A DNA stretch of 64,000 nucleotides from Hymenobacter sp. DG25B (GCF_000801315.1 NZ_CP010054.1:930001-994000); one strand, 5' to 3'. Shown: positions 55,301-63,455, counted from the first letter of the stretch. The notes: generated by a model from the sequence alone, not told the origin. Made by a program: numbers and translations.

Positions 55301-55624
55301 ATCCAGTACTTCACCAACAAGCCTATTGAGTCCGGTTTCTTCCGCAACCTGCAGCTCACGGGCTTTGCTGATGCCGGCAGTGCCTATTCCGGCGCCAACC
55401 CCTTCACCCAGGATAACTCTTACAACACCCAACTGCAGCCTAACCCCGGCAATGCCTTTTCGGCCACAGTGGTACGCTTCCGCAACCCGCTGCTGGTGGG
55501 CTACGGCGTGGGGGCCCGCAGCACCATTCTGGGCTTCTATGGCAAGCTGGATGTGGCGTGGGGAGAAGAGGATTTTGAGCAGAATGGCCCCAAGTTCTAT
55601 TTCACGCTGGGGTATGATTTTTAA
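52388..55624 (+). CDS. Degenerate peptidase-MA-like domain fused to beta-propeller and outer-membrane barrel
   Basis: 1,078 residues. Signal segment about 10-36 (LLSMGGLLTAVLWLSTLTGTVA). Residues about 40-280 resemble gluzincin peptidase-MA domains, but the zinc site reads LLHDMMYGG (His162, no second His) and the glutamate helix reads DWFITGAAAYTAEGW. A TolB/WD40-like propeller follows (LSPDGRQLAYVM, YSPDGRSMVFSA, LPNGQGIVFSSN). A Pro/Ala/Gln-rich linker near 620-700 leads to a BamA/Omp85-like C-terminal barrel ending FYFTLGYDF. Role unknown; the architecture suggests surface or translocon function. Confidence 0.85.
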   Translation: MMHLFTSFRQRQRLLSMGGLLTAVLWLSTLTGTVAQTSQEPFGRVRIQYKKFDWSYFSTANFNVYFYAGGEATARRTAEYAEKELQRITSLLGYYPYSKTTLMLYNSVTDLRQSNIGLNDDKYQMGGETDLLRMDKVQIAFQGQQTLLKRDVSFQVTRVLLHDMMYGGSLKEVIQSNYLLQLPDWFITGAAAYTAEGWSVEMDEYMRDMTQQIDANRPAPFFARSPELAGQSVWNYIAERYGYTSIQNILNLTRITRDVETGISSSLNVPYKTFLKDWLAYYRQLNAQPTTPYTTLPDDKSRLVKRNRHEVQYSQIALSPDGRQLAYVMNDRGRYRVIVSNAATGNNRHVVHRGGYKTPDQQVDQRLPVLAWRNNNELAVAETDRGEMSLRLRPANGGAAGILARVWEGLPFSGREGSTILSRYTQIMGLQYSPDGRSMVFSAAVNGQNDLFLLRSGSRTPERLTNDLFDDVQPTFLPNGQGIVFSSNRWMDTTGLAKNNFAYVVNNYDLFLYHLDGRAQPVESLVATISNESAPRALSNNEVVFLSEESGVRSLYRYDITTKQRTPVTNLLPNLRSYDYSAATSTLAYVANDRARPFVFLNPAYPLPTGLQLSKTARQEILEDRSKPAPPAPAPAPAAQDTVPQPPASADSTQQQQAQQTQNQEYQYEEDTPVRPQQRSGQRAGTTPPADGIGLVGPIRYGRQFSINKVVSTVYVDPLLGWGLIGQAAMSDLFEDHRIRAGIFALTDLRTSNIFTEYSNLRGRYDWGMSYQKQSYNVGTEKGETRFTRHEVAPRLAYPLTPNLSVRVAARYVNVRTTRMIPLTERDSVENFLGGSSELVFDNAIATGVNMLEGTRMKVGIQMLHATRDANQSFNKFFVDLRHYQKVHRQIIWANRASYGAFFGKSPRTFRMGGMDNWLNNSYNGPASEVFEGQLADVFYQEFVTNMRGFNYNARSGPKYVLFNSELRIPIIQYFTNKPIESGFFRNLQLTGFADAGSAYSGANPFTQDNSYNTQLQPNPGNAFSATVVRFRNPLLVGYGVGARSTILGFYGKLDVAWGEEDFEQNGPKFYFTLGYDF

Positions 55625-55629
55625 CGGCT

Positions 55630-55690
55630 AAAGCCAGTGCCTCCGGAAAAATCCCTCGTCTGCCCCCGCAGGCGGGGATTTTGGCTTTTT
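55630..55690 (+). terminator. Terminator after the propeller-barrel gene
   Basis: Nested hairpin: outer AAAGCCA/TGGCTTT and inner AAATCCC/GGGATTT arms, followed by a T-run (55684-55690). Confidence 0.7.
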
Positions 55691-55700
55691 AGAGGGCGGC

Positions 55701-55728
55701 CGCTACATGACATTCGTCATAGGTAGCG
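55701..55728. promoter_or_regulatory. 28-bp inverted repeat upstream of ccmB, possible operator
   Basis: CGCTAC-ATGAC, 4-base loop ATTC, GTCAT-(AG)-GTAGCG. It lies just upstream of the ccmB promoter region. Confidence 0.4.
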
Positions 55729-55758
55729 CGGGGGTGCGGCCATCCGGGAGTTGGGTTG

Positions 55759-55766
55759 TATCTTTG
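55759..55766 (+). promoter_or_regulatory. -7 element of the ccm operon
   Basis: TATCTTTG, followed by GCCGTCCC. It lies within the longer ORF of ccmB, which supports the GTG start at 55793. Confidence 0.65.
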
Positions 55767-55792
55767 CCGTCCCGTTCACCACTCCTGTTGCC

Positions 55793-56464
55793 GTGCAGCT
55801 CCTCCGTGAGATTTGGTATTTGATACAGAAGGACTTCCGTCTGGAATGGCGGCAGCGCGCGGCCCTGAGCGGCATGCTGCTGTACGTGGGCAGCACGGTA
55901 TTTGTGTGCTATATGAGCTTTGCCCTGCGCGGTGGCCAGCTGCCGGTACCTGCCTGGAATGCTCTGTTCTGGATTATTCTGCTCTTCACCGCCGTGAATG
56001 CCGTGGCGAAGGGCTTTCTGCAGGAAAGTCGTGGGCGGCAGCTCTACTATTATGCCTTGGTGCGGCCCCAGGCCGTTATTGTGGCTAAAATAGGCTACAA
56101 CGCCCTGCTGCTGCTGGGGCTGTCTACGGTGGGCTTTGGCGTGTATGCGCTGGTGCTGGGCAACCCCGTGCAGGATGTGCCGCTGTTTGTAAGCAATGTG
56201 CTGCTGGGTGCGCTGGGCTTTGCGGCCACCCTCACGCTGGTATCCGGCATTGCCTCCAAAGCCGCCAACAGCCACACGCTGATGGCCGTGCTGGGTTTCC
56301 CGATTATGATTCCGATGCTGCTGCTACTCATCAAAGTGTCAAAAAATGCTTTGGATGGGCTGGAGTGGGAAGCCAGCCGGAGCTCCATGCTTACGCTGGT
56401 GGCCCTGAATTTAATTGTGGGAGCGGTGTCTTACATTCTGTTTCCTTTTTTGTGGCGAAGCTGA
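55793..56464 (+). CDS. ccmB: Haem exporter protein CcmB
   Basis: 223 residues with six membrane helices. CcmB is the permease of the CcmABC(D) complex that releases holo-CcmE during cytochrome c maturation. The start is GTG (VQLLREIWYLIQKDFRLEWRQ), chosen because the frame opened upstream at 55751 precedes the promoter. Typical conserved segments are LEWRQRAALSGMLLYV, ESRGRQLYYYALV and LGFPIMIPMLLLLIKV. The start is 13 bases before ccmC once stop-start spacing is counted. Confidence 0.92.
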   Translation: MQLLREIWYLIQKDFRLEWRQRAALSGMLLYVGSTVFVCYMSFALRGGQLPVPAWNALFWIILLFTAVNAVAKGFLQESRGRQLYYYALVRPQAVIVAKIGYNALLLLGLSTVGFGVYALVLGNPVQDVPLFVSNVLLGALGFAATLTLVSGIASKAANSHTLMAVLGFPIMIPMLLLLIKVSKNALDGLEWEASRSSMLTLVALNLIVGAVSYILFPFLWRS

Positions 56465-56477
56465 TTCCAACGTTCCT

Positions 56478-57152
56478 ATGATGAAGAGCAATTGGTGGAA
56501 AGTTTTGGCCGTGGTGCTGGTGTTTTACACCGCTATTGCGGGGCTGCTGATGCCGGTGCCGCGCCTGGCTATCCTCAACGAAACCATCCGCAACCTGTAC
56601 TTCCACGTGCCCATGTGGTTCGGGATGACGATTATTCTGACGACCTCGGTGGTATTCTCCGTGCGCTACCTGCGCGCACCCACCAGCCGCCTGGATACTC
56701 TCTCGCATGAGTTTGCCAAAACCGGCATTCTCATGGGCCTCATCGGCCTGAGCACGGGCAGCATCTGGGCCCGCTTTACCTGGGGCACCTGGTGGACCAA
56801 CGACCCCAAGCTGAACGGTGCGGCCATTGCCATGCTCATTTACGGCGCCTACCTAGTGCTGCGCTCCTCTTTTACCGATGAGCAGCAGCGCGCCCGCGTC
56901 TCGGCCATCTACAACATCTTTGCTTTTGCCGCGGCCATGCCGCTGTTCTTTATTCTGCCCCGCCTTACGGATTCGCTCCACCCCGGCGCGGGCGGCAACC
57001 CCGCCTTTGCCCGCTACGACCTCGACAGTGATATGCGCCTGGTGTTCTATCCGGCCGTAATTGGCTGGACGCTGCTGGGCGTCTGGATTACGCAGCTGGC
57101 CGTGCGCCTGTCGCTGCTCAAACAAAAAGTATATGAAAAACAGCTTGCGTAA
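56478..57152 (+). CDS. ccmC: Haem exporter protein CcmC
   Basis: 224 residues, six membrane helices. The haem-handling tryptophan motif is WGTWWTNDPKL (102-112). Periplasmic haem-ligand His43 lies in NLYFHVPMW, and the second His is in DSLHPGAGGNP. CcmC loads haem onto CcmE. ATG 56478 preceded by ATG-ATG; its 3' end overlaps the next gene by 20 bases. Confidence 0.94.
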   Translation: MMKSNWWKVLAVVLVFYTAIAGLLMPVPRLAILNETIRNLYFHVPMWFGMTIILTTSVVFSVRYLRAPTSRLDTLSHEFAKTGILMGLIGLSTGSIWARFTWGTWWTNDPKLNGAAIAMLIYGAYLVLRSSFTDEQQRARVSAIYNIFAFAAAMPLFFILPRLTDSLHPGAGGNPAFARYDLDSDMRLVFYPAVIGWTLLGVWITQLAVRLSLLKQKVYEKQLA

Positions 57153-57363
57153 CGCCCTTCTGCTGGTGCTGGCTCTGCTGCTGCCTGTGCTGCAAGCCGC
57201 CGCCCAAACCGCTTCCGGCACGCCCGAAATGGCCGATACCCTGCGCCAGAGCGGGAAAATCTACGTGGTGGTAGCCGTTATTGTGGTCCTCCTGACGGGC
57301 TTGTTTGCCTACCTCATTTCCCTGGACCGCAAGCTGGGCCGTCTGGAAAAGGAAATCAGATAA
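57133..57363 (+). CDS. CcmD-like small membrane protein
   Basis: 76 residues: cleavable-like N-terminal hydrophobic segment, then a single helix (IYVVVAVIVVLLTGLFAYLISLD) and a charged tail KLGRLEKEIR. This matches the position and form of CcmD, which stabilises CcmC-CcmE. Sequence conservation in CcmD is very low, so the call rests on position and topology. Confidence 0.75.
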   Translation: MKNSLRNALLLVLALLLPVLQAAAQTASGTPEMADTLRQSGKIYVVVAVIVVLLTGLFAYLISLDRKLGRLEKEIR

Positions 57364-57528
57364 AGCGCCTGCCATAACCGGCGATACAGCAGAGTTTCAA
57401 GACAAACTTTCACTGCCGCCGGATTGTAAATTTTTCCGCCAGGCCGACGGATTTATTCGGTCCTTTTTGGTTGTTCAGAAGAGTTGGCCCCGCAACAGCC
57501 AGCTTCGTGCTTTCCGCTCCGTAATACC

Positions 57529-57954
57529 ATGAAAAAATCACACCTGCTTATCCTGACGGTCATTGCCATTGCCATCGGCATTCTGGTAACCACGGCCGGT
57601 GATGTAAGCCAATACGTGTCCTTTAAGGAGGCCCGCGAGCTGGCCGCCGAAGGCAATACCACCAAAGTGCACGTAGTGGGCCGCCTGCCCCGCGACACGC
57701 AGAAAAACATCATGGGTCTGGAGTACAACCCCACCCTCGACCCCAATTATTTCGCCTTCACGCTGGTAGATACCAACCGCATTGCCCAGCGCGTGGTGTA
57801 CTTCAACCCCAAGCCCCAGGACTTCGACAAATCCGAGCAGGTGGTGATTACCGGCGCCATGCGCAACGACGTGTTCGTGGCCGATAAAATCCTGTTGAAG
57901 TGCCCCTCGAAGTACGTGGAGAAAGACATCAAAGGCGCTACGGCGACTCGTTAA
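57529..57954 (+). CDS. ccmE: Haem chaperone CcmE, CXXXY type
   Basis: 141 residues: N-terminal anchor KKSHLLILTVIAIAIGILV, then an OB-fold beta-barrel (VSFKEARELAAEGNTTKVHV, GAMRNDVFVADKILLK). The haem-attachment site reads CPSKY (Cys125, Tyr129) instead of the usual HxxxY. CXXXY variants are known from Desulfovibrio and archaea. It lies downstream of ccmCD-like and upstream of ccmF. Confidence 0.93.
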   Translation: MKKSHLLILTVIAIAIGILVTTAGDVSQYVSFKEARELAAEGNTTKVHVVGRLPRDTQKNIMGLEYNPTLDPNYFAFTLVDTNRIAQRVVYFNPKPQDFDKSEQVVITGAMRNDVFVADKILLKCPSKYVEKDIKGATATR

Positions 57955-58016
57955 TTCTGGGTTTTAAATGTTGAATGCTGAGCTGGTCTACGCAGTAACC
58001 AGTCTACGAAACAGAC

Positions 58017-58044
58017 TTCATCATTCAGAATTCATCATTCAGAA
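58017..58044 (+). repeat. Perfect tandem duplication (14 bp x 2) before ccmF
   Basis: TTCATCATTCAGAA occurs at 58017-58030 and 58031-58044, directly before the ccmF start at 58051. Confidence 0.8.
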
Positions 58045-58050
58045 TTTAGT

Positions 58051-60630
58051 ATGAACACATTTATTGGCGACGCCGGACATCTGAGTGTCATTGTAGCGTT
58101 TGTGGCGGCCATTGTGGCTACCTATTCCTACTTCATGGCGGCCCGCAACCAGCCCCTGGGCTCGGCCGATGCCTCCTGGCTGCGGCTGGCGCGCGGGGCA
58201 TTTTTTGTACATGGCGCGGCGGTGTTTTCCATCATCATCTGCCTGTTCAATATCATTTATAACCACCGCTACGAGTACCACTACGCCTGGAGCCACGCCA
58301 GCAACCACCTGCCGGTGTACTACATGATTTCCTGTTTCTGGGAAGGGCAGGAGGGCTCGTTCCTACTCTGGATATTCTGGCACGTGCTGCTGGGCTTTGC
58401 CATTATGCGCTTCAACCGCCAGTGGGAGGCCCCGGTAATGGCCGTATTCGCGGGCGTGCAGCTGTTTCTCACGTCCATGATTCTGGGCGTGGTGGTGCTG
58501 GACGTAAAAATCGGTTCCTCGCCCTTTATTCTGCTGCGCGACTTTCTCACCGATGCGCCGGTGTTCCGCCTCAACCCCAACTTTGTGCCTACCGATGGCA
58601 CCGGTCTGAACCCGCTGCTGCAGAACTACTGGATGGTGATTCACCCACCCACGCTCTTCCTGGGCTTTGCCCTCACGCTGGTGCCGTTTGCCTTCGCCAT
58701 TGCCGGCCTCTGGAAAAACGAGCTGACCAAGTGGGTACAGCCAGCCATTAACTGGAGCCTGTGGGGGGGAGCCGTGCTGGGCATTGGGATTATGATGGGC
58801 GCTTACTGGGCCTACGAAACCCTGAACTTTGGCGGTTTTTGGAACTGGGACCCGGTAGAAAATGCCGTGTACATTCCCTGGCTGGTACTGGTGGCTGCCC
58901 TGCATGCCCTGGTGCTGTGGCAGCGCCGCCGCACGGGCCTGCGCACCGCCTTCGTGCTGGTAATTTCCACCTTCCTGCTGATTCTCTACGCTACCTTCCT
59001 CACCCGTAGCGGCGTGCTGGGCAATGCCTCCGTGCACTCCTTCACCGACCTGGGCCTCTCCGGCCAGCTGATGATTTATCTGGCTGCTTTTGTGGTGCTG
59101 GCCGTGGCGCTGCTGATAGTGAAGTGGAAACAGATTCCGGTATCAGAAAAAGAGTTGACAACCTACAACCCCGAGCTGTGGGTATTCATTGGCGCCACGG
59201 TGCTGTGCCTGGGCGCGTTCCAGGTGCTGGTAACCACCAGCATTCCGGTGTATAATGCCTTCCTGGGCTTCCTGGGTATTAAATCCAACCTTGCTTTGCC
59301 CGCCGACCAGATTGCGCACTACACCAAGTTCCAGCTCTGGATGGGCGTGGCCATTGCCTTCCTGTCTGGTTTGGGGCAGGTGATGTGGTGGCAGCGCAAC
59401 AACAAGGAAAGCCTCACCAACTCCCTCACCGTGCCGGTGGTGCTCACGCTGCTGGGCGCGGCGCTGGCTATTCTGCTGGTACGCTACTTCGGGCACCCCA
59501 TGAAGCCGGTGTACATTGTGCTGGTAACGGCGGGCCTGTTTGGCGTGCTGGCTAACCTGAGCACCATTCTGGTTTTGCTGAAGCGCCGGATTCAGCTTTC
59601 GGGCGGGGCCGTGTCGCACATTGGCATTGCGCTGATGCTGCTGGGGATTCTGGCCTCGGCCGGGTATTCCAACATTATTTCGCAGAACGTATCGGGCCTG
59701 GTGTACTCCAAGGATTTTCCGGAAGATGTGAACCGCGACAACGTGCTGCTGTGGCGCAACGAAGCGGCCCCCATGCAGGGCTACGATGTCAGCTACACCG
59801 GCCAGTATTATGATGTGCCCGGCGTGCCCGAATACGTAAACAAAGACCTGCTTTTCCGCACCGACGACGAGTTCAAGGCCATTGCCCGCGCCGAGGTAAA
59901 GCAAAACGACCGGGTGTACTATAAAGTAGGCGACACGCTGGAAATCCGGCCCGAAAACACCTACTACCGCGTGGAGTATAAAGACCGGAAAACCGGCAAA
60001 TCCTTCACGCTCTTCCCCCGGGCGCAGGTGAACGAGGAAATGGGCGAGGGCCTGCTGGCTTCTCCTGACATCAAGAAGTTCTGGGACCACGACATTTACT
60101 CGCACATCAGCACCGTGCCGGATCCTTCCAAGGAAAAGGACTGGAGCGAGGTGAAGGAGCACGTGCTGGCCGTAGGCGACACCATTTACCTGAACGACTA
60201 CTTTGCCGTGCTGCGCGCCATTGAGCCCGCCCACGAAACCGCCGGCCTGGGCCTGAAACCCGGCGACCTGGCCATTCAGGGCGACTTTATCGTATCCGGC
60301 GAGAAAAAGCAGTACCACGTGCACCCCGTGTTTGTAGTGCGCGACAAAATGATTGGCCGCATTCCCGATGAGGTAGAAGACCTGGGCCTGCGCCTGTCCT
60401 TCAACAATGTAGACCCCACCAAAGGCAAGTTCACCTTCGGCGTGAGCACTACCCAGAAAGACTACATCATCCTGAAAGCCATGGAGAAGCCCTTCATCAA
60501 CCTGCTCTGGAGCGGCACGCTGCTCATGGGCGTGGGCTTCCTGATGGCTCTGCGCCAGCGCAAACCGGAGTCCCAGCGCCCCGAGGCCCCGGCCCGCCGC
60601 AAGCAGACGGCCTCGGCGCAGGTAGCGTAG
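58051..60630 (+). CDS. ccmF: Cytochrome c haem lyase CcmF
   Basis: 859 residues. About 12-15 membrane helices, the haem-handling motif WNWDPVENAVYIPWL (Trp264 on) and conserved periplasmic histidines, e.g. VIHPPTLFLGF. The C-terminal third is a long soluble periplasmic domain ending with one membrane helix (LLWSGTLLMGVGFLMAL). It attaches haem to apocytochrome c together with CcmH, which is not in this window. ATG 58051 lies immediately after a 14-bp tandem repeat. Confidence 0.94.
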   Translation: MNTFIGDAGHLSVIVAFVAAIVATYSYFMAARNQPLGSADASWLRLARGAFFVHGAAVFSIIICLFNIIYNHRYEYHYAWSHASNHLPVYYMISCFWEGQEGSFLLWIFWHVLLGFAIMRFNRQWEAPVMAVFAGVQLFLTSMILGVVVLDVKIGSSPFILLRDFLTDAPVFRLNPNFVPTDGTGLNPLLQNYWMVIHPPTLFLGFALTLVPFAFAIAGLWKNELTKWVQPAINWSLWGGAVLGIGIMMGAYWAYETLNFGGFWNWDPVENAVYIPWLVLVAALHALVLWQRRRTGLRTAFVLVISTFLLILYATFLTRSGVLGNASVHSFTDLGLSGQLMIYLAAFVVLAVALLIVKWKQIPVSEKELTTYNPELWVFIGATVLCLGAFQVLVTTSIPVYNAFLGFLGIKSNLALPADQIAHYTKFQLWMGVAIAFLSGLGQVMWWQRNNKESLTNSLTVPVVLTLLGAALAILLVRYFGHPMKPVYIVLVTAGLFGVLANLSTILVLLKRRIQLSGGAVSHIGIALMLLGILASAGYSNIISQNVSGLVYSKDFPEDVNRDNVLLWRNEAAPMQGYDVSYTGQYYDVPGVPEYVNKDLLFRTDDEFKAIARAEVKQNDRVYYKVGDTLEIRPENTYYRVEYKDRKTGKSFTLFPRAQVNEEMGEGLLASPDIKKFWDHDIYSHISTVPDPSKEKDWSEVKEHVLAVGDTIYLNDYFAVLRAIEPAHETAGLGLKPGDLAIQGDFIVSGEKKQYHVHPVFVVRDKMIGRIPDEVEDLGLRLSFNNVDPTKGKFTFGVSTTQKDYIILKAMEKPFINLLWSGTLLMGVGFLMALRQRKPESQRPEAPARRKQTASAQVA

Positions 60631-60641
60631 CTTGGGATTTA

Positions 60642-60772
60642 GCTTTTGGCTGATGGCTATTGGCTGTTTGCTTTCCAGCGAACCTTATCAGGATGTATAA
60701 AATAAAAAAGGCCTGTCTGACTCCAGACAGGCCTTTTTTATGATAATAAGCTATTAGCCATCAGCCAAAAGC
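60642..60772. repeat. Imperfect 19-bp inverted repeat around the ccmF terminator
   Basis: GCTTTTGGCTGATGGCTAT (60642-60660) is complementary to 60753-60772 with one extra base; the terminator hairpin lies between. Confidence 0.7.
60704..60739. terminator. Bidirectional terminator after ccmF
   Basis: 16-base arms AAAAAAGGCCTGTCTG and exact complement, 4-base loop. Confidence 0.9.
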
Positions 60773-60779
60773 CAGATAC

Positions 60780-63455
60780 TTAGTGTTGGATCTGGATAGC
60801 ACGCACCGCGTAGCCATTGGCCGACTGCACTTTCAGAATATACCGGCCCGAGGCCAGGGAGGCTACATTCAGGCGGTTGATGAAGTTGTCGTGGGCGGTG
60901 CCGGCATACACGCGCTGGCCCAGCATATTCACGATTTCCACCTGCAGGGCGCCTTTGGCATTAGCTCCGCGCACTTCCAGCAGCAGCTGATCGGCAGCAG
61001 GGTTGGGGTAGGCACTGATAGCGCGGGCAAGGGCTCCGGAAGCGGCCGTTACCTCAGCGGCTACCACCTGCACGTTCTTGACGTACATAAAGAGGTGGCC
61101 CGTTTCAGTAGTTGTATGGAACCCCACGTAGTAGCTCCCGGTAGTAGCGGGCTCAATAACAGCCACACCCTCTGCGGGTACATACTCCTTGGTAGTAATA
61201 TCAGCGTTGCTCCATAGCAGCGTGCTCTGACTTTCAACCGTGGCGGCGCTGCCGTAGGAAACAGCCAGCGCATGAGGTAAAGAAGCGCTGAAACCATGGT
61301 AATCGAAGCTTACCAAATAACGGCTTCCGGCATTAAGCTGGAGTGGCGCGGTGAAAAACCAGTCGTCGGAAGGCCCGGTACCACCCGAAGTGGACATCAT
61401 GGCATTCTGATAGTCAGCGGCGGGGTCAGGAGCCACTTCCCAGGTGTACTTGTATTCGTCCTGGTCCGGGTTGCCATTGAAAACAGTAACGCCGCAGGGC
61501 AGGGTGCCTGCCATTACTTTACTGAAATCGAGGGTGTAGGGAATGGTGGCTGCTTCTACCGGGCCACATTCCGTTTGCACGGCTACAGGGCCTGCGAAAC
61601 CGCTGGTGCTGGTCTCAGAGCAGGCCGTGCGGACATATACATCGTACCATGTGCCGGCCGGCATGCCGGTCAGCTGGTAAGGGCTGGTGGTTACATTGCT
61701 GACGATAGTGCCGGCGCCAGTGCCGGGCATAAAGCCCTTCGGGCCATATTCTACGGTATAAGCCGGGGCACCTTCCACGGTTGGAAAAGTGAGAGTTACG
61801 CCTCCGGCTGTGACATCAGAGGCAGCCAGTTCCAAAGGCGCCAGGCAGGCAGGTACCTCTATCAGCTTACCCGTAATAACAAAACGGCTACTCAGGAACG
61901 GCAGAAGGTTGCTGCCGTCCGGGGAAGCCTGGAAGTAGGCATTGTCCCGAACCGGAGTTTCTGCCTGCTCCGCTACCACCTCGTAGCCGGATTTACCCGT
62001 GAGGAGCGTTTGGGCCACCCCAAAGTAATAATCGGTATTCGCCTCCATTTTAATAGGCGAATACAGGGTGAAAGTATGCTCCTGGCCCAGATCATCTGCC
62101 AGAACACGGTAGTTAGGCGAACGGCCGATGACTTTGCCGGCGGCATCCAGTACCACGCCATACACCGTCTGGCCCGTGTTATAGGTGCTGTTGCCTACCA
62201 GAATTTTGATGGCCTCTATGGCTTTGGGCTGAAGCAGGGCGTGCCGCACCAGCGTAAGCCGCTCATCGTAGCGCCGGGTATTAACCAGAACCGGGGAGTT
62301 ATCCGCGTAGCTCAGGAGTGAGGGACTCACCTCCTGCGTTACTGTTAGCGCGTTGTTGGTATTGTCATCATCTTCCGTCACGCGCACAGTAACCTGGTTG
62401 GTGCCGCTCTGGGCCGGGGTGTAGCCCTCAAACTCTACCAACACCGTCTCATACTGCGGCAACTCAATAGTGCGGGTGTTGGTGAATTCAGTGGCCCCGG
62501 TTACTGTAAGCGTCACTTTCAGGGCGCTTATGGCGTTCATCCCCGTATTGGCAATGCGCGCAGATACTTTGTGCGGCAAGACGCCCGTAAGGGGCAACTG
62601 GCCGAGCGTGTAGATATTGGCTACGGTAACATCCTGCAGCGGCGTGCTCTTAAACTGGAATGTGATACCGGGGGTGGGTAATTCCGTGCGGCGCGTACCA
62701 AATGCACTGGTATTAGAGGTGTACTTGGTATTAATGGCTTTGGCCGATGCCCAGGTTGCTATGCTGGTTTTGCCAACCATTACCTGCTGGTACTCGGCTA
62801 TGCCGGAGCCCTTTATGCCCACCGCAGCCAGCAGAGGACTGACGGCATTGCTGGTAGGCGTAATGGTGTCGTAGATGAACTCAATGGTATTGCTGGTTTC
62901 GTAGAGCTTTACCTGGAACGACATGCTCTCAAATTGACGGAGCTTCGTCAATCCCAGGTCGGCTACGTTTTTCCACTGAATGGTGCACACCCGGTTAGGC
63001 GCTGTGCCGGTGGTGGCCACGCGGTATTCGGGCGTTTTGGTAGCGGACCCCGCCAGATTCATGCTGAAGGGCGCAATCAGGTTTACATCGGCAGGGTCAG
63101 CGCTGGTAATGGGGCCACCCATTATAGAACCTTCCTGCTCCGATTTGGAGGTTTTGGGGGCCTCATTGCCCAGCCGCAGAAACCCGTTGGTATTGAAAAT
63201 AAACTGCGTGAAAGCCCGCCCATTGAACTGGAAAGTAAACCCGATTTCCTGCGGGGCCGAGTTGTAAGTATCCGGCGTGGGCAGCGTAATAACTGTTCCT
63301 TCCGGGCCCAGGTCGGTGTAGGTGCCCGCAAACAGGGAGAATCCCCGGCTGGAATAGTTCAGGCGCTGGGCCTGGACTGGCGCAGCCGCCAGGAAAAGTG
63401 CCAGGCAAACCAGTGCCCGGAAGGAAAGCTGAAGTAAAGGGTACAGTTTCTTCAT
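60780..63455 (-). CDS. Secreted T9SS cargo protein with fibronectin III and CARDB-like domains
   Basis: 891 residues. Signal peptide MKKLYPLLQLSFRALVCLALFLAAAPVQAQ. A jelly-roll-like N-terminal beta domain is followed by a CARDB-like segment (LPHKVSARIANTGMNAISAL, TVRVTEDDDNTNNALTVTQE) and a fibronectin type III domain (APAYTVEYGPKGFMPG, AGTWYDVYVRTACSE). The C-terminus is a typical type A sorting domain: AYPNPAADQLLLEV, MLGQRVYAG, LASGRYILKV. Presumably exported by the T9SS encoded nearby (porU/porV) and attached to the cell surface. Confidence 0.93.
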   Translation of the reverse strand: MKKLYPLLQLSFRALVCLALFLAAAPVQAQRLNYSSRGFSLFAGTYTDLGPEGTVITLPTPDTYNSAPQEIGFTFQFNGRAFTQFIFNTNGFLRLGNEAPKTSKSEQEGSIMGGPITSADPADVNLIAPFSMNLAGSATKTPEYRVATTGTAPNRVCTIQWKNVADLGLTKLRQFESMSFQVKLYETSNTIEFIYDTITPTSNAVSPLLAAVGIKGSGIAEYQQVMVGKTSIATWASAKAINTKYTSNTSAFGTRRTELPTPGITFQFKSTPLQDVTVANIYTLGQLPLTGVLPHKVSARIANTGMNAISALKVTLTVTGATEFTNTRTIELPQYETVLVEFEGYTPAQSGTNQVTVRVTEDDDNTNNALTVTQEVSPSLLSYADNSPVLVNTRRYDERLTLVRHALLQPKAIEAIKILVGNSTYNTGQTVYGVVLDAAGKVIGRSPNYRVLADDLGQEHTFTLYSPIKMEANTDYYFGVAQTLLTGKSGYEVVAEQAETPVRDNAYFQASPDGSNLLPFLSSRFVITGKLIEVPACLAPLELAASDVTAGGVTLTFPTVEGAPAYTVEYGPKGFMPGTGAGTIVSNVTTSPYQLTGMPAGTWYDVYVRTACSETSTSGFAGPVAVQTECGPVEAATIPYTLDFSKVMAGTLPCGVTVFNGNPDQDEYKYTWEVAPDPAADYQNAMMSTSGGTGPSDDWFFTAPLQLNAGSRYLVSFDYHGFSASLPHALAVSYGSAATVESQSTLLWSNADITTKEYVPAEGVAVIEPATTGSYYVGFHTTTETGHLFMYVKNVQVVAAEVTAASGALARAISAYPNPAADQLLLEVRGANAKGALQVEIVNMLGQRVYAGTAHDNFINRLNVASLASGRYILKVQSANGYAVRAIQIQH

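Noticed and set aside
59143..60324. Reverse-strand frame of about 390 codons opposite ccmF
   Set aside because: Shadow of the ccmF soluble domain; no motifs.
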